Below are positions 1-8,300 of a DNA stretch of 32,276 nt, in pieces. A program made the translations under genes and the position numbers. The stretch spans positions 1 through 32,276 of the forward strand of contig SLCF01000154.1 of assembly GCA_007125955.1 (NCBI GenBank), in the 5' to 3' direction. Below the pieces are notes generated by a model. It did not search any database and was not told the origin of the DNA. It saw only the letters and a list, made by a program, of their open reading frames with translations. This DNA is from Bacteroidales bacterium (lineage in GTDB: Bacteria; Bacteroidota; Bacteroidia; Bacteroidales; PUMT01). Every line of letters begins with the position of its first letter. Position 1 is the stretch's first letter.

Positions 1-1958
1 ATATAACCAGCAATCAGACTGCAGACAATCCGGTTTATTATGCAAATGCGAACTTTACCGATGGAACGGCAGAAGTGCAAATCAGTCTTCAAACCTTAGG
101 GATGCATGACCTTACAATTGATATAGACGGAATTACAGATCCTGTTGTTGTAAGTGGCGTTGAAGTTGTTGATGCTTTTACCTGGACAGGAACTGTTTCT
201 GATGCCTGGTCTCTTGAAGGAAACTGGGATTCAGAGATTCCCGGAGAAAATGATTATATTATTATACCGGCATCTTCAGCAACTACCTACGATCCTGTAA
301 TATCATCCGGTGTTACGGTGCTGTACGTCGATATTCAGGATGGAGCCTTATTGACTATTGATCCTGATCCTGGTTCTCTGACACTTAAAGATGGTGGACG
401 GTTTAGAATAGAATCAGGAGGTAGCCTTGTTTCTCAAGGGGTTATAACTGTTGATATTGGTGGATCTCTGGAAGTAAAACCCAATGCCAGTTTAACCTCT
501 AACGGGACTTTCACAAACAATGCAGGAAATGATGGCTTTGTGATTGAATCTTCCGCCGAAGGAACAGGGTCGGTTATTCTCAACAACACAGCGGTTGACG
601 CAACTGTGCAGCGGTATATGAAAGGCGGGGGATGGTATGTTGTTTCGCCACCGGTTGATGAGCAAAGCATTTCAGAGTTTATTCTTAACGACCAGAATGA
701 TATTCCACAGCATATTGACGGTTATTATGCTATAACCCATTATGATGAGGGTTATGGCGAACACGGCAGATGGGATGATTACTATTACGATGATCATGTA
801 GGCAACCTGGAACCGGGAAAGTCTTATCTTATGAGGAGAAGAGAAGCCGGGTCAATGATATTCAGGGGGGCCTTGGCACACAATGATGTATCTGTTGCAA
901 TTGTACGTGATGGGGGCGGATGGAACAGTATAGGAAACCCGTTTGCTTCATCTCTGAGGGTAAGGGAAACCGGGAATGACAGCTTTCTTGGATTGAACGG
1001 AACAATCCTTGAGCAATTAGATCCTCATTATGCTGCTTTATATGTGTATGATCATGATATAAACAGATATCGAATAATTAATAATAGTGTTGCAGGAGAT
1101 AGAGAACTTGACCAGGATTATATTAAGCCCGGCCAGGGGTTTTTGGTAAAATCTAAAGATGGTGGAGGGAACGTTGAGTTTACTACTGCCATGAGGGATC
1201 ATAAGCACCAGGGAGACGGCATAGAATTCAAGTCTCACAAGTCAGCCGGCCTGCCTCAGAAGAAGTCCGGCAGGGAGCCATGGCCTACGGTGAAACTTTC
1301 GGTTTCGGATGAGGGCAGGGAGTCTTCAACTGTTATCACTTTCAATGAGAATATGACTGAAGGGCTTGATATAACGTATGATGCGGGACTGTTTGGCAGT
1401 GATCCGCACTTGCAGCTTTATACCCGTCTTGTTGAGGGGGATAACGGTGTGGATATTGCAATTCAGTGCCTGCCCGACCGTGGTTTTGATGTTATGGTGA
1501 TACCCGTAGGTGTTGATTACAGTGATGGCGGACAGGTTACTTTTTCAACTGATGTCCTTACACTGCCGGATAATTCGGAAGCTGTGCTGGAGGACAGGGA
1601 ACTGGAATTATTCACTAACCTTGAGGAAGAGGATTACACTGCCTACCTTTCATCAGGTTCAAACGGGACCGGCAGGTTTTTCCTGCATATTAAATCGACT
1701 CTCCCGGGGATCCTTCCTGGCGATGGTGACCGCTTGCTGGAAGTGTTTGCAGCAAACAGGGAGGTATTCATAAACGGAATGGTGGAACAGGGCACTATGG
1801 CAAGTATGTACGACCTGATGGGCAGAAAGGTGAAGAGCGTAAACCTCGAACCTTCTGAAACAAATTCATTCCGAGTGGATGATCTTAACAGCGGTATTTA
1901 CATTATTCATGTAGAAAGGAACGGTGTTATAAAGGCCGAAAGAGTGCTTATAGAATAG
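1..1958 (+). CDS. T9SS type A sorting-domain secreted protein (5' partial)
   Basis: The reading frame (first full codon at position 3) is open to the left edge, so this is the 3' part of a longer gene. A GTG at 75 is an internal Val codon rather than a start. The visible ~650 residues are rich in Gly, Asp, Asn and Thr with beta-strand-like spacing, as expected for a surface or secreted adhesin-like protein. The last ~75 residues match a type A C-terminal sorting domain (Por_Secre_tail): a YDLMGRKV strand, then a SGIYIIHV strand, and a closing Lys-containing strand ending VLIE. In this family the domain directs export through the outer membrane by the type IX system, followed by removal and often attachment to A-LPS. 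No enzyme motif was seen in the visible part, so the function of the body is unknown. Confidence 0.85.
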   Translation, partial: ITSNQTADNPVYYANANFTDGTAEVQISLQTLGMHDLTIDIDGITDPVVVSGVEVVDAFTWTGTVSDAWSLEGNWDSEIPGENDYIIIPASSATTYDPVISSGVTVLYVDIQDGALLTIDPDPGSLTLKDGGRFRIESGGSLVSQGVITVDIGGSLEVKPNASLTSNGTFTNNAGNDGFVIESSAEGTGSVILNNTAVDATVQRYMKGGGWYVVSPPVDEQSISEFILNDQNDIPQHIDGYYAITHYDEGYGEHGRWDDYYYDDHVGNLEPGKSYLMRRREAGSMIFRGALAHNDVSVAIVRDGGGWNSIGNPFASSLRVRETGNDSFLGLNGTILEQLDPHYAALYVYDHDINRYRIINNSVAGDRELDQDYIKPGQGFLVKSKDGGGNVEFTTAMRDHKHQGDGIEFKSHKSAGLPQKKSGREPWPTVKLSVSDEGRESSTVITFNENMTEGLDITYDAGLFGSDPHLQLYTRLVEGDNGVDIAIQCLPDRGFDVMVIPVGVDYSDGGQVTFSTDVLTLPDNSEAVLEDRELELFTNLEEEDYTAYLSSGSNGTGRFFLHIKSTLPGILPGDGDRLLEVFAANREVFINGMVEQGTMASMYDLMGRKVKSVNLEPSETNSFRVDDLNSGIYIIHVERNGVIKAERVLIE

Positions 1959-1984
1959 TAATAATGAATTGATTAAAAAAGTAT

Positions 1985-1993
1985 TATTTTTGC
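1985..1993 (+). promoter_or_regulatory. Bacteroidota -7 promoter box (TATTTTTGC)
   Basis: TATTTTTGC fits the Bacteroidota -7 consensus TAnnTTTG and is identical to the box upstream of rplM. It lies 19 bases before the ATG of the 65-residue microprotein, which predicts a very short leader. No clear -33 TTTG is seen at the usual distance. It implies that the microprotein and the two genes behind it are transcribed separately from the T9SS gene upstream. Confidence 0.55.
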
Positions 1994-2012
1994 AATATAA
2001 TTTTTGGTGTAT

Positions 2013-2210
2013 ATGAAGGAGAAAATCAATCCGGGGAAGGTAGAGGGAAAAGGTAAAGCCCGTAAGATGTCCCGGAAAGAGGCTATTAAAAAAGTTGGCT
2101 TTGCGGCATTTTCAGCCGGAACAATGATGTTTTTGCTGAATAATCCGGCCAAAGCACAGTCTTCTTCTCCTGCGCTCCCCGATCCATGGGATGATGAGGA
2201 CTGGCATTAG
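2013..2210 (+). CDS. Signal-peptide-bearing 65-residue microprotein, possible peptide substrate of the next two genes
   Basis: I do not recognise a named family. The ATG at 2013 is preferred over a TTG at 2004, because it follows the -7 box and opens directly into a Lys/Arg-rich stretch. Residues 1-27 are strongly basic and end in SRKEAIKK. Residues 28-42 are hydrophobic. AKA at 46-48 looks like a signal peptidase I site. Cleavage there would leave a 17-residue acidic, aromatic tail, QSSSPALPDPWDDEDWH, with three Ser, two Trp, five acidic residues and a C-terminal His. There is no twin-Arg motif. The gene sits 35 bases before a PqqD-domain/HPr-kinase-like gene. From that context I infer it may be the peptide that those enzymes modify. 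It could instead be an unrelated small exported protein. That it is a real gene is likely; its role is uncertain. Confidence 0.6.
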   Translation: MKEKINPGKVEGKGKARKMSRKEAIKKVGFAAFSAGTMMFLLNNPAKAQSSSPALPDPWDDEDWH

Positions 2211-2231
2211 TCGTTCAAATCGGCTTTTTTT
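2179..2231 (+). terminator. Weak attenuator-like structure with T7 tract
   Basis: CCGAT (2179-2183) can pair with ATCGG (2219-2223), with an inner GACT/AGTC stem (2199-2202/2209-2212). Seven T residues follow at 2225-2231. The structure spans the stop codon of the microprotein gene and ends 14 bases before the kinase-like gene. It could lower downstream transcription relative to the peptide gene. The stems are short, so this is only a possibility. Confidence 0.2.
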
Positions 2232-2245
2232 ATAGGTTATAACAG

Positions 2246-3394
2246 ATGAGCAAAGTTTTTCGCGGGAAAAGGGTTGTAAAAAAAGTCGGCCAAAGCTATA
2301 TTGTATGGTTTGAGGAGAGCAACAGGTGGGTGCAGATGGAAGAGCCCGCATGGTTTGTTTACCTTAACCTCTCAAAAGGATTAGACAAGGATTGTGTTAC
2401 CGGACTTTTGTCCGGGAGATACGGGCTTCCCGAAAAGGAAGCCCGCCGCTTTACAGGCGAGATGACAGACCAGCTGGAGCTGATCACAGAGCCTGTTACC
2501 CCACCGGAAGAATTTGCTCCCTGCAGCAAAAAAATATCTGAACTTTCATTTTCCCCATTTGCTACCCGCTATTACTCCATGAACGGCAAATGTGCCGCTT
2601 TTTCCTACGGGTCGCGCCTTATGGAATACTATATCCACCTGCCGCTTGCCCATCTTGAAGTGCCGGAAATGAAACCGGATATCATATTTGAACTGTTTGA
2701 GCATGATGAGGGGATTATCCTGCGCAATGATGCACCCGGAGGGAATTGTTTCCTCTTCAGTGATGCCGGATATCTGAAGCGCAGGGTTTTCATAAAACTG
2801 GCAAATTTCATATACGGGAAAAAGGAGTCTTCCTGGGTCTCTTTTGTCCATGCATCGGCAGTCACCGACGGGAAAAAAGTGTTGCTGCTCTCCTCTGCCA
2901 GCGGTTCGGGTAAAAGTACGCTGGCCGCACTTCTGCAAAAGAAGGGGCTTTATTTTATGTCGGATGATATTGTGCCCCTTGATGCGGAAACACAGAGAGC
3001 ACACCTATTTCCTGCTGCAATTTCGGTTAAGGAAGGGGCTTTTAATGCTGTTTCAGGGTTGTATGACCCTAAGGATGATACGGATGCAAGGTATGGCGGA
3101 CTCCCGGTCAGGCACATCAGGCATCTTCGCCCCCGGATGCCTGAAGGAAACAGCTATGCTGTTTTGCCGGTAAGTAATATAATCTTTGTTGATTTCGACC
3201 CTCAGGCGGATATCGAAATTGATCAGCTTACCGTTACCGAAGCGCTTTCAAGGTTCCATGAAGAGGCCTGGGTGTCACACAATCCGGGGCATGCACAGGC
3301 TTTCATAGACTGGTTCGCGAATTTGAGGTTCCATACTCTCCGCTACGGGAACACGGAAAAGGCGATTGATGCAGTTTTTGACATATTCAGGTGA
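2246..3394 (+). CDS. PqqD-like (RRE) domain fused to HPr-kinase-like ATPase
   Basis: This 382-residue cytoplasmic protein has two parts. Residues ~15-83 resemble PqqD, the peptide-binding domain of RiPP systems: a strand region, then EEPAWFVYLNLSKG and helices to DQLELI. Residues ~195-382 resemble the P-loop domain of HPr kinase/phosphorylase: HASAV, then the Walker A loop SASGSGKST (217-225), then SDDIVPLD with D240/D241 where HprK has its acidic pair. HprK-type enzymes phosphorylate Ser using ATP. HprK-related kinases are also found beside PqqD-like proteins in peptide-modification loci and phosphorylate some lasso peptides. Having both domains in one chain suggests a peptide-targeted kinase. 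The ATG at 2246 is the first good start. The stop shares its last base with the next gene's start, so translation is probably coupled. The exact substrate is unknown. Confidence 0.75.
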   Translation: MSKVFRGKRVVKKVGQSYIVWFEESNRWVQMEEPAWFVYLNLSKGLDKDCVTGLLSGRYGLPEKEARRFTGEMTDQLELITEPVTPPEEFAPCSKKISELSFSPFATRYYSMNGKCAAFSYGSRLMEYYIHLPLAHLEVPEMKPDIIFELFEHDEGIILRNDAPGGNCFLFSDAGYLKRRVFIKLANFIYGKKESSWVSFVHASAVTDGKKVLLLSSASGSGKSTLAALLQKKGLYFMSDDIVPLDAETQRAHLFPAAISVKEGAFNAVSGLYDPKDDTDARYGGLPVRHIRHLRPRMPEGNSYAVLPVSNIIFVDFDPQADIEIDQLTVTEALSRFHEEAWVSHNPGHAQAFIDWFANLRFHTLRYGNTEKAIDAVFDIFR

Positions 3395-4572
3395 TGATGG
3401 ACTACAGGGAAACATATTACTTTACGGGTAAATGCCTCTCAATAGACAGGTATCCTGAAAGAGTGAAGGGGATTGCAGATACCCTGACTTCAGGGAATGT
3501 GAACTGGGAGCTTTTTGTGTGGACTGCAAGTAACCACCTTGTGCTGCAGACAATATTCGTTAAGTTTAGAAAGCATGACCTGCTCAGACTGCTGCCGGAA
3601 GATCTGACCAGACACCTTGAATATGTTCACAGTCTCAACAGCGACCGCAATAAAAACATCAGGCGCCATTTACTTGAGATAAACAGCAAGCTTACTGCGG
3701 AAGGTATTGTGCCTGTTTTTATGAAGGGGGCAGGCAACCTCCTTGATGCACTTTACGGGGATGAAGGGGAGCGGTTAATGCAGGATGTTGATATTCTGGT
3801 ATCCGACAGTGAGATGGAAAAAGCTGCAGGGGTACTGTTAGATAACGGTTTTTCCAGTAAGGAAGAGTATGACGGTAAATACAGGATAGCCCTGAAGCAT
3901 TACCCGCAGTTGTGGAAGGAAGCTTTGCCCGCACCGCTGGAGCTGCACAGGCTGCCGGTGAGCCTCGATTATGAAAAGGTTTTTGGTTATGGCATGGTGA
4001 ACACCGGTAAGAGGCGTGCAAAGGCGTTCAGGGAATGTTTCGTGATGTCAGACAGGCATAAGGTCATTCACAATTTTATACATACCCACCTGATGCACCT
4101 GGGATACCTCCATACAAGAATATTTTTGAGGGATATGTACGATATGATGCTCCTTTCAGAGAGAGATGACCCCGGGGAAACACTCGCCGGATTCGGGCAT
4201 TACAGAAGGAAAGCTGCAGGATACCTCAGGGTGGTGTCAAAGGTTCTTGGAACCCCGTTGGTCACCCATCAAAAGATGAAGGGCAAGGGACGGTTCTTTT
4301 CATACAGGCATAACAAGCTCCTCAAGGCTGGTTATTTATCAAAGGTGTTTTTCCTTTTGGTAAGGTACCTTCAGCTTTATATTACATTGCCTGCAAAGGC
4401 TTTATGGGACAGGCGCTACAGGCTTTTTGTGGCTAAAAGGCTTGGAAGCCCCCAGTGGTACGGCAGACACATAAAGGGCTACAGGGAGAAGTTCGGCAGC
4501 AACAGGGAGAAATTTGGCAGCAACAGGGAGAAGTTCGGCAGCAACAGGGAAAATTTTGGCAACAACAGGTAG
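3394..4572 (+). CDS. Nucleotidyltransferase family protein (NTP_transf_5-like) with repeat tail
   Basis: The ATG at 3394 overlaps the TGA of the preceding gene by one base and is preferred over a GTG at 3391. The 392-residue product carries the hallmark of uncharacterised family-5 nucleotidyltransferases: MKGAG (110-114), a Tyr-containing helix, then R127 and the metal-binding pair D131-x-D133. A helical region with many His residues follows ([11 protein letters not shown], near residues 225-235). Homologues sit beside HPr-kinase-like genes in several peptide-maturation loci, including some lasso peptide clusters, but their reaction is not well defined. From residue 363 the protein becomes a 7-residue repeat (REKFGSN-type, about four units) encoded by the 21-bp tandem array, and ends at a TAG inside the fifth unit. 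The tail is probably a late repeat-driven addition; core enzymes of this family end before it. Confidence 0.75.
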   Translation: MMDYRETYYFTGKCLSIDRYPERVKGIADTLTSGNVNWELFVWTASNHLVLQTIFVKFRKHDLLRLLPEDLTRHLEYVHSLNSDRNKNIRRHLLEINSKLTAEGIVPVFMKGAGNLLDALYGDEGERLMQDVDILVSDSEMEKAAGVLLDNGFSSKEEYDGKYRIALKHYPQLWKEALPAPLELHRLPVSLDYEKVFGYGMVNTGKRRAKAFRECFVMSDRHKVIHNFIHTHLMHLGYLHTRIFLRDMYDMMLLSERDDPGETLAGFGHYRRKAAGYLRVVSKVLGTPLVTHQKMKGKGRFFSYRHNKLLKAGYLSKVFFLLVRYLQLYITLPAKALWDRRYRLFVAKRLGSPQWYGRHIKGYREKFGSNREKFGSNREKFGSNRENFGNNR

Positions 4573-4669
4573 AAGTTTGGCAACAACAGGGATAATATTG
4601 GCAGCAACAGGAAAAAAATTTGGAAGCAACAGGGAAAGGCTTGGCAGCAACAGGTAGAAGTTCGGCAGC
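4480..4669 (+). repeat. 21-bp tandem repeat array crossing a stop codon
   Basis: Nine head-to-tail units of consensus aacagggagaagttcggcag plus c start at 4480, 4501, 4522, 4543, 4564, 4585, 4606, 4628 and 4649. The first unit begins tac instead of aac. Unit seven is 22 bases long through one extra A, so later units lie in another frame. Unit five and unit nine have gag changed to tag; the TAG in unit five (4570-4572) is the stop of the nucleotidyltransferase gene. Units one to four are coding and units five to nine are not. There are no spacers, so it is not a CRISPR array. It is best described as a minisatellite. Confidence 0.95.
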
Positions 4670-4717
4670 AAGAAAAGCGGCCGGGATTGAGGCCTGAAAG
4701 ATCATTTCACTTGCAGT

Positions 4718-5365
4718 TCACTGTATCAGGGAACCTTTATTATGAGCCGGAGAAGGTTGTTGCATATTCAGGCTTCGGCAAATGAACCCTTCAATTTCAA
4801 ATCTCTTCAGCAGCAGATCGAGAAGGGGGAGAGTCCTGCCGGCTGTTTTTTGTGAATCGTGCAGTACAAGAATATCGCCCGGCGCTATAGTTGCACCGGC
4901 TGCTGCTGATGGCACAAATCCCTTTTTGTAATCTGCAAACTGCCTTGTCCACATTATTATCCTGTACTTGTTTTTCAGTGTTAAATACTGTCCGGGTGTA
5001 ATCCTCCCGTAGGGGGGGCGGAAAAGTCCACCAGGAACCAAAGCCGAAGCCTTTTCAATATCATCAATGTATTTTTTCCGGCCGGTCAGCCAACCGTTGG
5101 GATGCGAATAGGAATGATTGCCGGTGGCATGGCCTGCATAAAGAATTGCTTTAACAAGTTGGGGGTACTTTTCTGCCTGTTTGCCAAGGCAGAAGAATGT
5201 GGCTTTTGCATTGTACCTGTCCAGTATTTCCAGTATTTGGGGGGTGGTATCAGGATGAGGGCCGTCATCGAATGTAAGGAATACAGTTTTGCCCTGCGGA
5301 GCCATTGTGAATGTGGCGTCCGGCAGCATCTTTTTAAGCAGCCACAGGGGAAGGGGGAGATCCAT
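4718..5365 (-). CDS. Polysaccharide deacetylase (NodB homology domain)
   Basis: This 215-residue carbohydrate esterase family 4 protein would remove N- or O-acetyl groups from a polysaccharide such as peptidoglycan, chitin-like or exopolysaccharide chains. The NodB motifs are all present: TFDDGP with D33/D34, H84-x3-H88 in NHSYSHPN, RPPYG at 116-120, and LHDS with H169/D170. These supply the metal triad Asp-His-His and the catalytic base. There is no clear signal peptide: the N-terminus is a short hydrophobic LPLPLWLLKK stretch, so it may be cytoplasmic or loosely membrane-associated. The start lies two bases after the stop of the upstream DUF2723 gene on the same strand, so the two are almost certainly co-transcribed and probably act on the same glycan or glycoprotein. 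It converges with the nucleotidyltransferase gene. The true substrate cannot be read from the sequence. Confidence 0.9.
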   Translation of the reverse strand: MDLPLPLWLLKKMLPDATFTMAPQGKTVFLTFDDGPHPDTTPQILEILDRYNAKATFFCLGKQAEKYPQLVKAILYAGHATGNHSYSHPNGWLTGRKKYIDDIEKASALVPGGLFRPPYGRITPGQYLTLKNKYRIIMWTRQFADYKKGFVPSAAAGATIAPGDILVLHDSQKTAGRTLPLLDLLLKRFEIEGFICRSLNMQQPSPAHNKGSLIQ

Positions 5366-5367
5366 GG

Positions 5368-8300
5368 TCAGTTTTCCGTTAAAAGCCGCTTGTAGCTGGC
5401 AAGGTTGTTTTTCAGTATTTCATGCAGCTCTTCGTTGCCTGTTTGCTCTGTTGTTTCGACAAGCATGCTGAAAGTTGAAAGCACTTTTTCTATATCTTCC
5501 GATGCCAGTGTACGGAACTCATCTCCCAGCGTGAAGTAGTATTCCAGCTCATCAGTCAGCAGCCACGCTTTTTCATACAGCATCGAAAGGGCTTTGTCAG
5601 CTTCTCCCGCCCTGTGATAGGAGAGGGCTATGGAGAGTATGGAATGGTCGAAGTGAACGGCTTCAGCAGGTATTGTCTCCATGCACCGGTCAAGTACGGC
5701 CAGGGCGGAATCTGTTTTGCCTTCCTCTGTCAGCTTGGCTGCAAGCCTTGCAAAAAGATGTCTTGCATCTGTAAGTGCATTGCGGGCTCTCACATCCTGG
5801 TATACAGAAGGGTCATCAGTACCGCGCCATTCATACCTGTTCATAAGGTTATCGTATGTAACGGATGTATTTACCTGTCCGCCTTCGTTATCCTCGGCAT
5901 CATCCCTGAAGGGAACGAACCGGTAAACCATCCCTTCAAGCTGAAGGTAGTGTTCCAGTCCTGCATACTCCTCTTCCGGCACCGATTCTGAGAAAAAGAC
6001 CGGCCTTTCCCAGTTGTTGTTCGCCAGTATATCCAGCAATACCAGGTTCTGTTTTGTGAGGTAATATTTGCCGGGTTCCCATTCAATGAAAGGGGGTATT
6101 TCATCCACCCTTTCGGCCGGAACGGCAGCTGATATAACGGCATTCTGAATGTCAACCGGCAACCTGAATCTACGTGTCGGAGCAAAATCAACTTTTCCGA
6201 ATTGAGGAACTTCGATCTTTGTACGCTCATCATCACTTAAAATGAAATCTATTGCCGGAGCAACCTCCAGATTACTCTCAAAACGGTCTGATAAATAAAC
6301 AATATCCAGATTCCTTCCTGCATAACGGCTGCCGGATATCCGCACCGGAAGTGGTTGCGATTCATTGATCCTGCGTGAAAGCTGACCTGTATACCAGTTG
6401 TTTTTAAGGTATTCAATATTGACAACCCTTACGTCGGTGCGGATTCCTTCAACTTCCTGGAGGTACCAAAGGGGATAGCTGCCGCTGCTTCCGAAGGTGA
6501 AAAGAATTGCATCAGGATCGCATGAGATGAGCTGATTGTATGCCATATCGCGGACGGTGTATCTTCCGGAATGGTTGTGGCTGTCGTAATTCTGCAATGC
6601 CATGAGTCCGGGCACAAAGATAAGGGAGAGCAGGATTGAAATGGTGGCAGCTTTCAGCACGTGAAACCTGGAAGGAAGGTTGTCAAAAACAGTCAGCACC
6701 CCCAACCCTATCCATATTGAAAAGGCATAAAATGATCCAAGGTAAAGGTAGTCCCTTTCCGCATCCTGAAGAGGGGCAAGGTTCATATAGAAAGCTACGG
6801 CAAGTCCGGCGGTAATGAAAAGCACCAAAACCATCCACCATTCTTTACGGCGCTTTTGCAGCTGGTAGAGAAATCCCGTAAACCCCAGCAGCAGAGGCAG
6901 CAAATAATACCTGGCTGTGCCGGGGTTGTCTTTCAGCTTGTATGGAAGCAGTTCCCTTGACCCTAGCCGTTTTTCATCCAGGAAGTCAATTCCGCTGATC
7001 CAGTTTCCCTGTTGTATTCCATATTTGCCTGGAAGGTCGTTCTGCCTGCCGGCAAAGTTCCACATAAAATAGCGCCCATACATATGTCCGATCTGGTAAC
7101 GGAAAAAGAACCTGAGGTTTTCCCGGAAGTTGGGTACGGATGCTGAACTGTCTTCAACGGTGTAAGCTTCATCTTCATCGTTTTCCAACCCCGCCCATTT
7201 TAAGTAGGCTTCGGCATGAGAAGGGTCAGTGCTGTGCATCCTGGAGAAGAAGGTTTTGTGCCGGGAGTCGTAAATAGTTTCAAATCTGCTGCCTGCCTGA
7301 ACATATCTGCCCTCCTCAATCATAAAACCTTTCCTCTTTTCCTTCAGTCCTGCTGAAGGTGCATTGAACGACTGGCCGTAGAAGAGCGGACCGTGTTTGT
7401 CATCTTTGCTTCCCTGGTATTGTATAAGGGAAAAGATATTGTCAGGATTACCGAAGTTTAATGGCGGATTTGCATTTGAACGGACAGGCAGAAGTAAAAC
7501 AGAGGAGTATCCTATAAGCACTACTGTTGTGCAAAGTATTAAATTGTAAAAAAGAGGCATTCCCTTGTGCCTGCCCAGATATACCCCGTAAACTAGCAGT
7601 GAAGAGAGCAGTACAAAAAAGAAAATTATGCCGCTCAGGAAGGGCAGTCGCAATACATTTACAAAAAACAGCTCAAAGAATGAAAAGAGTAACGGTACAC
7701 CGGGAATAACCAATCTGATAAAGGCAGTTATTGCAAGTCCTGTAAAAAGAGCAATGATAAATCCCCCTGCCGAAGGTTTGAACATTTTAAAATAATAAAC
7801 AAAGACCACTGCCGGAATTGCCAGCAGAGCCGTTGTATTTATCCCGGTTGATAATCCGGCCAGGAAAGCTATCAGTATTATCCATCTGCCTGATCCGGGG
7901 AGATGCGAACTGCTCTCCCATTTCAGGATTGACCATATAATAACGGCTGTAACAAGTGAAGCTATAATGTATGTGTTGGCTACGGTTGCAACCGACCAGA
8001 ATGATGTTGAGAATGCAAAGGCTAACGCCCCGGTAGCACTGCTCCCGGCTACTACAGCAATATTCGCAGAGCTGTAATTTCCTTTTTTGAAAATTATCCT
8101 GCCGGAAAGAATAGTGATGGTATGGTAGAGCAACATGACCGTGAAGGCTCCGGCCACGACTGCCATCAAATTGATCGAAAAAGCTATATTTGCCGTATCT
8201 GTTGCAAATAGCGAGAATATGCGTCCGATGATCAGAAATAACGGGGAACCGGGTGGTTGGATTATTTGAAGATTAGATGAAGCTGATATGAGAGCGGCAC

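Noticed and set aside
75-1958. GTG at 75 as the true start of the T9SS protein
   Set aside because: The frame continues open to position 3 with similar composition, so the gene begins outside the window.
2546-3004. 152-residue minus-strand ORF inside the kinase-like gene
   Set aside because: Lies fully within a gene with clear PqqD and P-loop motifs; no domain features of its own.
4480-4669. CRISPR array
   Set aside because: Units are 21 bases, directly adjacent and without spacers; no cas genes.
4402-4705. Two minus-strand ORFs rich in Leu/Pro/Val/Ala or Cys/Pro over the 21-bp array
   Set aside because: They are produced by reading the tandem repeat backwards; no promoter or conserved start, and repeats give long open frames by chance.
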